From positions 62,001 to 126,000 of the forward strand of contig NZ_CALUAA010000002.1 of the NCBI RefSeq assembly GCF_943913915.1: a DNA stretch of 64,000 bases. The letters run 5' to 3'. Below the pieces are notes generated by a model. It was given only the letters and a program-made list of their open reading frames with translations. It searched no databases and was not told the DNA's origin. Position numbers and translations under genes: made by a program. Positions within the stretch are counted from its first letter, which is position 1; the number at the start of each line of letters is the position of its first letter. The DNA is from an uncultured Peptoniphilus sp. (GTDB lineage Bacteria; Bacillota; Clostridia; Tissierellales; Peptoniphilaceae). Below are positions 34,910-43,693 of the stretch, one piece after another.

Positions 34910-36241
34910 ATGGGAAGACAGTTCAAGTTTTTTCTAAAACAAGGTGTCGGCGCACCGCCGGTAACATGTGTAAAAGTAGGTGACAAAGTTAAGCGCGGTC
35001 AAGTCATCGCCGATTACGAACCTGAAAAATTAAGTGTGCCCCTGCACACCTCCGTAACCGGTACCGTAAGTGATGTTCAAGAAGATTACATTACCGTTGA
35101 AGCTGAAGGCAATCCCAGCGTTAACGACGATTACGTAAAACTTGAGCCCGGTGAAGACGATGCTGAAACCGTCCGCAAGGCCGGCATCCTCGGCATGGGC
35201 GGCGCAGGTTTCCCCGCTTATGTCAAAATGAACACCAAGCTCGAAGAAGGCGGTTATATCCTTTGTAACGCCGCAGAATGTGAGCCCATCCTCGATCACA
35301 ACATGACTCAAATCATGGAAGAAACCGATGCGCTTATCAGCGGTATGCAAATCGCCATGAAATCCACCGGTGCAGCCAAAGGTATTATCGGCATTAAGCT
35401 CAAACATAAAGAAGAAATCAAACACATCAACGGCATCTTAAAGGAAAAAGGAATCAAAGATATCCGCATCCTTCCCTTAAGAAACATTTACCCCGTAGGT
35501 GAAGAACGCGCACTCGTTCGCGATACCGTCAACAAACTGCTTCCCCCGGGTGCACTCCCTGCTGAAGCGAACTGCGTCGTATTTAATATCGAAACCCTCT
35601 GCTGCATCCACCATGCGGTTAAGGACTTAAAACCCTGTATCGACAAATACGTTACCGTAGCAGGTAAATTTAAGAAATTCACCGAAAAGGGACAAAAAGA
35701 AGTTATTCATATTCCCTACGGCATGATGATCGATGACATTGTCGAAGACTTCGGCGGTCTCGACGAACCCGTCGGCGAAATCTTAATCGGCGGACCTTAC
35801 ACCGGTCGTCGCAATAAAGAAAACAACTCCATTTACAAATTATACGGTGGCGTAACCGCAACCGAACCTTTCCAAGAAGCAAAAGGCCCCATGGGTATCA
35901 TCCAGTGTGCTTGCGGTCCGGCTAAGGAAAGACTCTATGAAATCGCTCAATCCTTAGGTCAAGAACCTATCGACTACCGTGTATGTAAAAACGCCGTAGA
36001 ACAAAAGAACGGCACTTACAAATGTAAAGATCCCGGAAACTGCCCCGGTCAAGCTGAACACGTTCTCGCATTCAAAAAACAAGGCTGCGAATCCGTTCTT
36101 ATCGGCCACTGCACCGACTGCTCCAATACTGTAATGGCATCGGCTCCCAAGGCAGGACTTGAGGTTAACCACGCTACGGATACGGCACTTCGCACCATGG
36201 GTATGCCGCTCATCCGTAAATATGACGAAAACGCCCTGTAA
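34910..36241 (+). CDS. prdC: Proline reductase-associated electron transfer protein PrdC (RnfC-like)
   Basis: Predicted to pass electrons to D-proline reductase. The N-terminal barrel-sandwich part (1-80: GAPPVTCVKVGDKVKRGQ) and the FMN/NADH-site region GMGGAGFPAYVKMNTKLEEG, ILCNAAECEPILDHN match RnfC/PrdC. C-terminal Cys motifs QCACGPAKE, NCPGQ and GHCTDCSN could hold an iron-sulfur or redox site. No in-frame UGA is present, so this PrdC has only Cys, whereas Sec-containing PrdC has been reported in some clostridia (recalled). ATG 34910 follows AGAAGGAG; 443 residues. Confidence 0.9.
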   Translation: MGRQFKFFLKQGVGAPPVTCVKVGDKVKRGQVIADYEPEKLSVPLHTSVTGTVSDVQEDYITVEAEGNPSVNDDYVKLEPGEDDAETVRKAGILGMGGAGFPAYVKMNTKLEEGGYILCNAAECEPILDHNMTQIMEETDALISGMQIAMKSTGAAKGIIGIKLKHKEEIKHINGILKEKGIKDIRILPLRNIYPVGEERALVRDTVNKLLPPGALPAEANCVVFNIETLCCIHHAVKDLKPCIDKYVTVAGKFKKFTEKGQKEVIHIPYGMMIDDIVEDFGGLDEPVGEILIGGPYTGRRNKENNSIYKLYGGVTATEPFQEAKGPMGIIQCACGPAKERLYEIAQSLGQEPIDYRVCKNAVEQKNGTYKCKDPGNCPGQAEHVLAFKKQGCESVLIGHCTDCSNTVMASAPKAGLEVNHATDTALRTMGMPLIRKYDENAL

Positions 36242-36262
36242 ACCATAGATTGGGGGTAGATT

Positions 36263-36736
36263 ATGGGCATCGGTCCATCGACAAAAGAAACCAGTTTACA
36301 CCATTTTAGAGATCCCATCGTGGAACTTTTAGGTGAAGACACGGACATCGATTTTCAAGGTGTCATCCTCGTCGGAACGCCCCAAGATAATGAAGATAAA
36401 TACTTTGTGGGAACCCGCGCCGCATCCTGGATTGAAGGGATGCGTACAGACGGCGTCATCCTTTCGGCAGACGGATGGGGTAACTCCCACGTGGACTTCG
36501 CCAATACCTGGGAAGAACTCGGTAAACGAGGAATTCCAACTGTGGGCGTAACCTTCCAGGGAACGCAAGCTTCCTTCGTCGTAAAGAATAAATACATGAA
36601 CACCCTTGTCGATATTAATAAATCGGAACAGGGCATCGAGACGGAAGTCGTCGGTGAAAACAATGTAGACCTTATGGACGCGAGGAAAGCCATCGCCCTC
36701 TTGAAACTGAAAGTTCGTAAAGAAGGCAAGAGATAA
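36263..36736 (+). CDS. prdE: PrdE-type proline reductase accessory subunit
   Basis: 157 residues homologous to the C-terminal half of PrdA. It begins MGIGPSTKETSLHHFRDPI, which aligns with the PrdA segment starting at its cleavage Cys (CIGPATKEMTRHYIREPL), with Gly where PrdA has the pyruvoyl-forming Cys. It continues with DGVILSADGWGNSHVDF and GKRGIPTVGVTF. It cannot form a pyruvoyl group, so an accessory or structural role is likely. It follows prdC by 21 bp and is closed off by a terminator. The matching prdD lies 14 kb away. Confidence 0.88.
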   Translation: MGIGPSTKETSLHHFRDPIVELLGEDTDIDFQGVILVGTPQDNEDKYFVGTRAASWIEGMRTDGVILSADGWGNSHVDFANTWEELGKRGIPTVGVTFQGTQASFVVKNKYMNTLVDINKSEQGIETEVVGENNVDLMDARKAIALLKLKVRKEGKR

Positions 36737-36742
36737 AAATGA

Positions 36743-36775
36743 AGAACCTGACCCGGCGGTCGGGTTCTTTTTTTG
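36743..36775 (+). terminator. Terminator of prdC-prdE
   Basis: AAGAACCTGACC, loop CGGC, GGTCGGGTTCTT (one G-U), then TTTTT. Confidence 0.9.
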
Positions 36776-37321
36776 TGCTCGAATAAGCTCAAAATTATAA
36801 AAAAGAAAAAGATGGAAATGTGACTGGTATACAATAGCTAAATGATGATGAATGTGGTCTTATGAAAATATGAAAACATGGAGAAAGCTCGGAATCAGTA
36901 ATTACAATGATTATGAGAGAAGGATAGGAAAACATCTATAGAAAAAATGAATATAGGTATAGATTAAAAATACGAATAGGGAACAGATATGATAGAAAGT
37001 TTTAATATCGTAACAAAGTTATTGACTAATTATTTCATAGATTGTTATCATGTAGTCATGCAAGGGCGATAAAGGCTAAAATAAGCCGTTTCCTTACGAG
37101 GAGGATCTCTATACTCGACATTTTTAATTTAAGAATCGGGAAAGCGTTTGATCATTTGGCTTTCGCGGTGCAGATTTTCTAAAAGGATCCGTAGAAAATC
37201 GACGATTAAATCTGTTCGTTAGAATGATTCCTCGAAATCGCAATGCATACAAAGGCTACTCCTGCCTTTGTGAGAGTAGACATATTCATTTCCTGAAAAT
37301 TGTAGTGCTAAGGAGGCTGTA
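36776..37321 (+). other. 546-bp intergenic region with promoter and structured leader of prdA1
   Basis: No credible gene. It is AT-rich at the left. It contains a promoter at 37022-37050 and then about 270 bases of GC-richer leader with pairable segments: GATTTTCTA/TAGAAAATC (near 37173-37201) and ACAAAGGC/GCCTTTGT (near 37250-37272). I recognise no known riboswitch in it. AAGGAGG precedes the prdA1 start. Confidence 0.6.
37022..37051 (+). promoter_or_regulatory. Promoter of prdA1 unit
   Basis: TTGACT (37022-37027), 17-bp spacer, TTATCA (or 18-bp and TATCAT). Weaker -10 than the other prd promoters, with a leader of about 265 bases. Confidence 0.55.
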
Positions 37322-37322
37322 A

Positions 37323-39101
37323 ATGTCACTAACCAATGAACAACTACAAGCGCATCTAAAAGATCCTGCTGTCTTTTGTTGCCGTACCCCGAAGGGGACG
37401 AAGATCTCAGCAGAGAACTTAGAAGATCCCGGTTTATTCCCCGATTTAGTGGATGCCGGATTGATCGAATTAACAGACGGCGGTTTGACGATTGAACAAG
37501 TTTTAGGTTCCACGCTTAAAGATGATGCGGAAGCATTAATCTCTATTACTGCTGATATGGTTGATGAAGTTCAAGAACCGGAAAAAGCAGAAGAAAAACC
37601 GCAAAAAGAAGAAGAAAAAACAACTCTGGCTCAAGGTCCCGTAGGAGGAAGCGGCATGATTCGTATTGAAATCGGCAAAGCTGAAAAATTTGACGGATTA
37701 AAGCTTGAAGTTCCCGTAGGCGGCGTCAGCGGTGCACCGGGTGCATTTGCAGGCGCGGCAGCTGCACCTGCCCCTGCTATAGGCGAAAAGAAGGTACTTC
37801 ATACACTTGTTAAAAAACATATTAAAATTACCGACGCTAAAATCGGCGATGAAACCTCGATTAAAGACGGCGTGATCACCATCGATAAAAACATCGTAAA
37901 AGAAGCTCTTAAAGAAGATGTTCTCGTTAAGAGCTTGGAACTCGACGTTATTCATCCCGATAACCGACACGTAGAAACAGAAACCATTATGGACGTTGTG
38001 CCCATCGCAACCAAGATCGAAGGTAAACTGGGTGAAGGCGTTACTAAGATCGTCGACGGCGCAGTCTTTATGCTGACCGGTGTAGACGAAGACGGTGTTC
38101 AAATTCACGAATTCGGTTCTTCGGAAGGTTACTTAGATGAGCAAATGTTCTTCGGTCACCCCGGCTGTGCCGATGAAAATGACATTATCATTCGTTGCCA
38201 CGCCGTCGTTGAACGTTTAACAGGTATGACCAGACCGGGTCCCTTGGCTGCACACAAGTGCCAAGACCACATTATCCAAGCTGTTCGTAACGAATTGAAA
38301 GACTACGAAGGCGAAGTCGTTAAAGAAGAACTTTGCGAAGACGTACGTCACCCGGGTAAACCCCGCATCTTACTCGTAAAAGAAATCATGGGTCAAGGCG
38401 CCATGCACGACAACTGCTTATGCCCCACCGAACCTTGTGGCGTTGCAGGCGGACGTATGAATGTCGACTTAGGTAATGTTCCCCTCGTATTAAACTCCAA
38501 CGAAATCAGAGACGGCGCTGTTCACGCATTAACCTGTATCGGACCGGCAACGAAAGAAATGACGCGCCACTATATTCGCGAACCACTTATTGAAGGTTTA
38601 GCTGAAGATGACGAAATCGACTTAGTAGGCGTTTGCCTGATCGGTTCTCCCCAAGTAAATGACGAAAAGATGTGGGTTTCCGAACGCTTAGGTTCTACAC
38701 TTGACTCCCTATCCTTAGACGGCGTTATCATCACTACCGAAGGTTTCGGTAACAACCACATCGACTTTGTCGAACACATTGGTCAAGCAGGCTCCAGAGG
38801 TATTCCGGTTGTCGGCGTTTCCTTCTGTGCATACCAAGGTCAATTAGTTGTCGGTAATGAATATGCCGATGCCATGGTAGAAGAAAACTTAGACTCGGGC
38901 GGATTTGAAAATGATATCGCCGGATGTAACTGTATTACACCGGAAGTTGCTGAAAGAGCAATTCAAATGCTTAAGAACAAAATCGAAGGCGTTCAAATTC
39001 TTCCCGCCGAAAAGAAATGGAATCACGACATTATTAACGAAAACAACAAGATTTTAGGCTTACCTGAAAGCAAACTTGTAGAAAGCGGTACGGATCACTA
39101 A
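37323..39101 (+). CDS. prdA: D-proline reductase proprotein PrdA, copy 1
   Basis: Catalytic proprotein of D-proline reductase (D-proline to 5-aminovalerate). Proprotein cleavage at Thr-Cys yields the subunit with an N-terminal pyruvoyl group. Here the site is HALT-CIGPA, Cys 405. An N-terminal domain with a CC motif (VFCCRTP, about 1-110) is followed by an Ala/Pro linker, the pre-cleavage half (VVPIATKIEGKLGEGVTK, FGSSEG, IMGQGAMHDNC) and the post-cleavage half (GVIITTEGFGNNHIDF, GIPVVGVSF). It is about 15 residues shorter than copy 2 before the cleavage site. First gene of prdA1-small-prdB1. Confidence 0.93.
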   Translation: MSLTNEQLQAHLKDPAVFCCRTPKGTKISAENLEDPGLFPDLVDAGLIELTDGGLTIEQVLGSTLKDDAEALISITADMVDEVQEPEKAEEKPQKEEEKTTLAQGPVGGSGMIRIEIGKAEKFDGLKLEVPVGGVSGAPGAFAGAAAAPAPAIGEKKVLHTLVKKHIKITDAKIGDETSIKDGVITIDKNIVKEALKEDVLVKSLELDVIHPDNRHVETETIMDVVPIATKIEGKLGEGVTKIVDGAVFMLTGVDEDGVQIHEFGSSEGYLDEQMFFGHPGCADENDIIIRCHAVVERLTGMTRPGPLAAHKCQDHIIQAVRNELKDYEGEVVKEELCEDVRHPGKPRILLVKEIMGQGAMHDNCLCPTEPCGVAGGRMNVDLGNVPLVLNSNEIRDGAVHALTCIGPATKEMTRHYIREPLIEGLAEDDEIDLVGVCLIGSPQVNDEKMWVSERLGSTLDSLSLDGVIITTEGFGNNHIDFVEHIGQAGSRGIPVVGVSFCAYQGQLVVGNEYADAMVEENLDSGGFENDIAGCNCITPEVAERAIQMLKNKIEGVQILPAEKKWNHDIINENNKILGLPESKLVESGTDH

Positions 39102-39104
39102 GCT

Positions 39105-39530
39105 ATGGAATATCAAATTCAACCGGTCAAGGTAACGGGTAAAATTAAAGCGTTTGATTCCATCGATGGCGACAAGTTGAAAATTCACTTGAGCGGAAGA
39201 CTGGGTGTGCTGGTGATAGGCAAAGACATGATTTTAAATTTCGAAGACTTTGAACGGAATCGTAAACTAAGTTTTTACTACAGTTACATTACCGTTCAGG
39301 ATGAGCCCTTCGATAACGATGTCTACGATCTTGTAAATCAAGAAGAACCATCACCTTGTATCGTTAGCGGTAGAATCAGTGAAGTTAACGATACGGCCAT
39401 CGAAGTCAAAATGAACCGTGACCTCGGTTGGATTCGCGTACCCAGACGCACCATGATTACGAATGTAGTACTGGAAGAAGGACTACCCGTCGAATTTTAT
39501 TTAAGCAAAGCGCAAGTCATTACAGAATGA
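39105..39530 (+). CDS. Small conserved-type protein between prdA1 and prdB1
   Basis: 141 residues of mostly beta-strand character with no signal peptide or membrane helix. Not recognised beyond its position. A shorter protein occupies the same slot in the second cassette (49184-49447), and both contain a strand pattern like GRLGVLVIGKDMI / GRMGQLKVPLRYI. This suggests a common small beta-barrel domain, duplicated internally here (about 10-60 and 80-140). Such proteins sit in prd loci of other clostridia as I recall. It starts 3 bp after prdA1. A maturation or assembly role is a guess. Confidence 0.6.
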   Translation: MEYQIQPVKVTGKIKAFDSIDGDKLKIHLSGRLGVLVIGKDMILNFEDFERNRKLSFYYSYITVQDEPFDNDVYDLVNQEEPSPCIVSGRISEVNDTAIEVKMNRDLGWIRVPRRTMITNVVLEEGLPVEFYLSKAQVITE

Positions 39531-39554
39531 AGCAAGTTATGAAGGAGGACTGAA

Positions 39555-40280
39555 ATGACTTTAACGACAAAGGAAGGACTAAGATCTGAGATTTTTGTTC
39601 CTATTATTCCAAAAGCGATTTTCAATGAACTGAAAAAACCTCTTAGCGAATGTAAAGTAGCATTCATTACGGCAGGCGGCATCCATAATAAGAAGGATAA
39701 ACCGTTTAATACTTCCGGGGATTATTCTTATCGTGTAATTCCCTTCGATACCCCTTCGAGCGAACTTATGGTTACTCACGGCGGTTTCGACAACTCCGAT
39801 ATTAACAAAGACGTCAATGCGATGTTCCCCATCGACCGTCTTCACGAATTAGTAGAAGAAGGCTTCATCGGTTCTCTACCCGAAGAAACCTACACCTTCA
39901 TGGGCGGCGGCGGAAACGTAGAAAAATTCCGCGAAGAAACAGGCCCTGAAATCGCAAAGAAACTTAAAGATCAAGGCGTAGACGTTGTTTTATGTACCGG
40001 CGGTTGCGGTACCTGCCACCGTTCGGCAACGATCGTTACCCGTGCTTGTGAAGAAGCCGGCATGAGCTGTGTCGTTATCGCGGCTCTTCCGCCTATCGCA
40101 AGACAACAAGGTGCTCCCCGTATCGCTGCAGCCCACGTACCCATCGGATCCAATGCCGGTGAACCGAACAATGTGGAAATGCAAATGGGCATCTTAAAAG
40201 ACTCTCTTGAATGGGTTCGCGACTGCCCGAGCTACAACCAAACCAAAATGCTCCCCTACGAATATCGTCACAATGTCTGA
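39555..40280 (+). CDS. prdB: D-proline reductase subunit PrdB, copy 1, Cys in place of Sec
   Basis: Redox subunit that attacks the proline C-alpha-N bond in the selenoenzyme form. 241 residues, similar to copy 2 over the full length. The active motif reads TGGCGTCHRSATIV, with Cys 151 (TGC at 40005-40007) exactly where copy 2 has UGA-encoded Sec. Flanking segments NTSGDYSYRVIP, HGGFDNSDINKDVNAMFPIDRL and HVPIGSNAGEPNNVEMQ are conserved. It would work without selenium, probably more slowly (inference). It ends at a terminator. Confidence 0.92.
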   Translation: MTLTTKEGLRSEIFVPIIPKAIFNELKKPLSECKVAFITAGGIHNKKDKPFNTSGDYSYRVIPFDTPSSELMVTHGGFDNSDINKDVNAMFPIDRLHELVEEGFIGSLPEETYTFMGGGGNVEKFREETGPEIAKKLKDQGVDVVLCTGGCGTCHRSATIVTRACEEAGMSCVVIAALPPIARQQGAPRIAAAHVPIGSNAGEPNNVEMQMGILKDSLEWVRDCPSYNQTKMLPYEYRHNV

Positions 40281-40290
40281 TGGTTAACTG

Positions 40291-40324
40291 AAAAGAGCTG
40301 TCACGCCTGTGGCAGCTCTTTTTT
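40291..40324 (+). terminator. Terminator after prdB1
   Basis: AAAAGAGCTGTCAC pairs with GTGGCAGCTCTTTT with one G-U pair, then T-run. It lies 15 bp before the fused PrdE-PrdD gene, whose expression must come from read-through or an unseen promoter. Confidence 0.88.
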
Positions 40325-40339
40325 AGAAAGGGGCGCATT

Positions 40340-41584
40340 ATGGGATTAGGTCCGAGTATTAAGATGACCACACTTCACCATTTTCGTTGCCCGATTACAA
40401 AACGCCTCTCGGAAGATGAGGATTTAGATTTTCCGGGCATTATCGTCAATGGTGTGAGTGAAGTGTTTGATGACAAAGTCTTTACAGCCATTCGTACGGG
40501 CGAGCTGGCGGAGGCGCTTAAAATCGACGGTGCCATCGTCGCCATCGACGGATGGGGGAACCATCATCTGGATTTTGTCAACGTCATCGAACAACTGGGT
40601 AAGCGAGGCATTCCCTCAGTTGGCGTAAGCTATTTAGGACAACAAGGTCGTTTGGTCGCCACCAATAATTACGTGGATACGATCGTCGACATTAATAAAG
40701 AAGCGTCGGGTTACGAAACCTGCATGGTCGGCCAAAACAATGTAACCGATCTGGATGCTCAAAAAGCAGTGGGCTTATTAAAATTAAAGCTGAAGCGAGA
40801 AGGAAAACTTCCCGTAGAATTGGCGGATGAACCTATCGATAGACATCGACTGACGAAGAAAAATTTCCGCATCACCTCGGTGGCTTTCGGCGATAAGACG
40901 ACGATCGAGCGGGGACGCTTGACCCTTCGAAAGGGAATTGAGACGCGCATCGTCGAAACGGAAAGCCGTATTCGCGGAATCGACGTTCGTTTTTTAAAAC
41001 CTGGAGATGTGGACTGGTTCGTCAACTCCAATTTAGATTTTTCGCCCATTGCCGTTAAAAACCGCGGCCCATTGGGGCGAGGCATAACCCATTGTTTGAC
41101 GGGGATTACCGTCATGAGTACGGGAGTCGAAGCGAAGACGGGGTTCCAGCCTTCAAATATTGGCTCCTCGGAAGGACTTTTAAAAGAACGCGTCGCCTTT
41201 AATCAGGCGGGTACCCCCTCTTCTGACGACTTTATTCTCCACATCGACTATCTCTTTGAACCGGGAGAAGGGCGGACGGCGGAAGGGCTGGAAGCGGCGC
41301 ACCGCAGTACGGATCGCATCGTCGATGAAATCAGAAGAGAATTAAAAGACCTTCAATCCATGCGGAGTGAAAAGGAAGAATTTTACGATAGAGAACGACC
41401 TGGGAAACCGCGGGTCATTCTCGTAAAAATCACCTCCGGTTTGGGGAATATGTATGACAGCTCCATATTCCCGAAAGAACCGGCGGGTTATATCGAATCT
41501 CGTCTGCTCAGAGACTGTAACAATATTCCTTTCTTTATAACTCCCAATCAATGTCGAGACGGTGTATTGCACACCCTGTTGTAA
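40340..41584 (+). CDS. Fused PrdE-PrdD protein (circularly permuted PrdA-like)
   Basis: 414 residues. The N-terminal part (about 1-155) is PrdE-like: MGLGPSIKMTTLHHFRCPI, DGAIVAIDGWGNHHLDF, GKRGIPSVGVSYLG. After a charged linker (about 156-175) comes a PrdD-like part that aligns to the pre-cleavage half of PrdA: FSPIAVKNRGPLGRGITH, NIGSSEGLL, ITSGLGNMYDSSIFPKEP, and NQCRDGVLHTLL at the very end. PrdA has these halves in the opposite order, joined at HALT-C. This protein therefore starts and ends at the PrdA cleavage point and lacks the pyruvoyl Cys. Accessory role likely. AAAGGGG precedes the ATG. Confidence 0.85.
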   Translation: MGLGPSIKMTTLHHFRCPITKRLSEDEDLDFPGIIVNGVSEVFDDKVFTAIRTGELAEALKIDGAIVAIDGWGNHHLDFVNVIEQLGKRGIPSVGVSYLGQQGRLVATNNYVDTIVDINKEASGYETCMVGQNNVTDLDAQKAVGLLKLKLKREGKLPVELADEPIDRHRLTKKNFRITSVAFGDKTTIERGRLTLRKGIETRIVETESRIRGIDVRFLKPGDVDWFVNSNLDFSPIAVKNRGPLGRGITHCLTGITVMSTGVEAKTGFQPSNIGSSEGLLKERVAFNQAGTPSSDDFILHIDYLFEPGEGRTAEGLEAAHRSTDRIVDEIRRELKDLQSMRSEKEEFYDRERPGKPRVILVKITSGLGNMYDSSIFPKEPAGYIESRLLRDCNNIPFFITPNQCRDGVLHTLL

Positions 41585-41645
41585 GCTATGTATAGATAAT
41601 AAGGATAAAGAACATCTATTCAACCTCACGCTTATAAAAGAGGGA

Positions 41646-41674
41646 AAAAGGCGCAGGGAGACCTGCGTCTTTTT
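41646..41674 (+). terminator. Terminator after the PrdE-PrdD fusion gene
   Basis: CGCAGG, GAGA tetraloop, CCTGCG within A- and T-runs. Confidence 0.85.
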
Positions 41675-41733
41675 ATGTGGAGTGGCGAGAATTTCCTCGA
41701 CGGCTTATGATCAATTCTCTTTAAATTTCCAAC

Positions 41734-41759
41734 AAAAAAACGCCCCGAGAGGCGTTTTT
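41734..41759 (-). terminator. Terminator of LysR-selA-selB operon
   Basis: AAAAACGCC...GGCGTTTTT. On the minus strand it follows the selB stop and ends in a T-run; it could also act on the plus strand. Confidence 0.85.
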
Positions 41760-41796
41760 CATATCCGTTAACAATCGGAGCATCTTATTCGATTGC

Positions 41797-43689
41797 TTAC
41801 GCTTTAATGCGCACACCGTCTTTAAAGAGGGTGTAGCCCATTTCATCCATTTTATCCAAGATGTCCACGGCGTATTTTCGCGACGTATCGATAGCATTTC
41901 TGAAATCGGACAGTTTTAAGGATCCGTCTTTTTCGATCATTTCCATGGCCATAGAGACGGCCTTGTCGAAATAATCTTTATGAATGCGACCGTTGGGGAG
42001 ATTAATGAGGGTGCCGGATTCGGTCATAAATTTAAGGATCTGATCGTACTTTTTGCCTACTCGCTTAAAGTCGTCGTCGGTTGCGAATTCGAAACCGGCT
42101 CTTAAGGCAATCTTTTCCGCCGCATCCCACTGTTTTTCCTGATCCGGCGTTAAGGTGGCGGTAAAACCTGATTCTTCCACGCGCAGACCGTGGTCTACCA
42201 GCTTTCGCATGGTGAAAAAGAGCTGAATAAAGCCGTCTGCGAGGCGTTCATCATCTAAATGCTCCACTTGAGTCAATTGATGGCGAAGAGATTGCTTAGG
42301 CATACCCGTTTCCAAGGGAAACTCTTCGTGGTAGCGGGCGAGAATATCCTGCACACTTAAGAAGGTGCCCTCAACCGTGTCTTTGTGAACGGTGATCCCT
42401 TCGATTAAGGGAATGGCCACCCCCTTTTCTTTTAAGGCTTCCAAGGCTTCTTTAAAACGAAGAGGCGTAAAGCTTAAGCGATGGGCAAGGTCTTCGTCGG
42501 AATCGTAGCGGTAGTGATTTTCCGCAAGGGTCAGGGCAAGGACGGTCTCGTCGTCTCCTGATTCTTTTTTTATAAGTTCTTCGATGACGGCAGGATCTCG
42601 GCGCTTGTGGCGTTTGGGCTTCACTTCCAATACTTTTCCCCCGGCCATAGATTCCACCGGAGAGAAGAAACGCAAGACAAAGGGATCGTCTTTTCTGAGG
42701 GGCACTGCCTTTTCAAAGCGAAGCTGACCGTATCCCGTCTGTTCCGGCAGGAGTTCGTCGTCGCCGAATAAGATAACCCGGGCAATAACTTCTCCGCTAC
42801 CGTAGTTGACATGAACGCGGGAGGAATTTAAAAGAATCTTCTCTGTGGATTTAAACATGGCGATGGAAACGTCCGCCTGCTCCGTAAGGGGGAGGGCGTT
42901 CGGGGGAGCGAGCACATCGCCTATGGCGATATCTTCTTTTTTCAGCGTCAGATTAAGGGCGACCCGTTGGCCGCCGTAAGCAGCCTCCGTCTCCTTAGAG
43001 TGAACCTGAATACTTCTCACCGTCGTTTCTTTTAAAGAGGGGTAGAGGAAGAGGGTGTCTCCCTTTTCGATGGAGCCCTCGACGAGAGTACCTGTCACCA
43101 CTGTGCCGTGTCCTGTAATGGTAAAGACTCGGTCAACGGGAAGGCGGGCGAGGCTTTTATCTGTCGGCGGTCCGCCCACGGTTTCCGCCATATCTAAAAT
43201 CATGTTTCGAAGTTCATCGATATTGTCACCCGTGTAAGCGGATACGGAAATCATGGGGGCGTCTTCTAAAAAGCTCCCCTTCACCATGGCCTTCACTTCT
43301 TCTTCCACCATTGGGACAAACTCCGGATCCACAAGATCGGTTTTTGTAATGATGACGATCCCCTTATCCGATCCCAGAGCTTTTACGATTTCGAAGTGCT
43401 CTCGCGTTTGGGGCATAATACCCTCTTCTGCAGAGACGAGGAGGAGCACCAAATCCACGCCGCCGATGCCTGTGAGCATGTTGTGGACGAATTTTTCGTG
43501 ACCGGGTACGTCAATAATGCCGATGTCCATGTTGCGGTCATTTTTCAGCATGCTGTAGCCGGGGTTAATGGTAATGCCCCGCTTTTGTTCTTCTTTTAAA
43601 GTATCCAGATCGACGCCGGTCAGGGCCTTTAAGAGCGTGGTCTTTCCGTGATCCACGTGGCCTGCCGTGCCGACGATGACGTTTTTCAT
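41797..43689 (-). CDS. selB: Selenocysteine-specific elongation factor SelB
   Basis: Carries Sec-tRNA to the ribosome at UGA codons with a SECIS hairpin. G1 motif GHVDHGKTTL, G3 DVPGHEKF, G4 TKTDLVD in the N-terminal GTPase domain. EF-Tu-like domains 2 and 3 follow, then C-terminal winged-helix repeats (about 390-630) that bind SECIS RNA. 630 residues is the family norm. The start follows GAGGTG and lies 4 bp after selA. Its client in this window is prdB2, and all other Sec machinery genes lie within 14 kb. Confidence 0.95.
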   Translation of the reverse strand: MKNVIVGTAGHVDHGKTTLLKALTGVDLDTLKEEQKRGITINPGYSMLKNDRNMDIGIIDVPGHEKFVHNMLTGIGGVDLVLLLVSAEEGIMPQTREHFEIVKALGSDKGIVIITKTDLVDPEFVPMVEEEVKAMVKGSFLEDAPMISVSAYTGDNIDELRNMILDMAETVGGPPTDKSLARLPVDRVFTITGHGTVVTGTLVEGSIEKGDTLFLYPSLKETTVRSIQVHSKETEAAYGGQRVALNLTLKKEDIAIGDVLAPPNALPLTEQADVSIAMFKSTEKILLNSSRVHVNYGSGEVIARVILFGDDELLPEQTGYGQLRFEKAVPLRKDDPFVLRFFSPVESMAGGKVLEVKPKRHKRRDPAVIEELIKKESGDDETVLALTLAENHYRYDSDEDLAHRLSFTPLRFKEALEALKEKGVAIPLIEGITVHKDTVEGTFLSVQDILARYHEEFPLETGMPKQSLRHQLTQVEHLDDERLADGFIQLFFTMRKLVDHGLRVEESGFTATLTPDQEKQWDAAEKIALRAGFEFATDDDFKRVGKKYDQILKFMTESGTLINLPNGRIHKDYFDKAVSMAMEMIEKDGSLKLSDFRNAIDTSRKYAVDILDKMDEMGYTLFKDGVRIKA

Positions 43690-43693
43690 AGTA

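Noticed and set aside
34910..36241. PrdC as a selenoprotein
   Set aside because: No in-frame TGA occurs in the 444 codons; all candidate redox positions are Cys.
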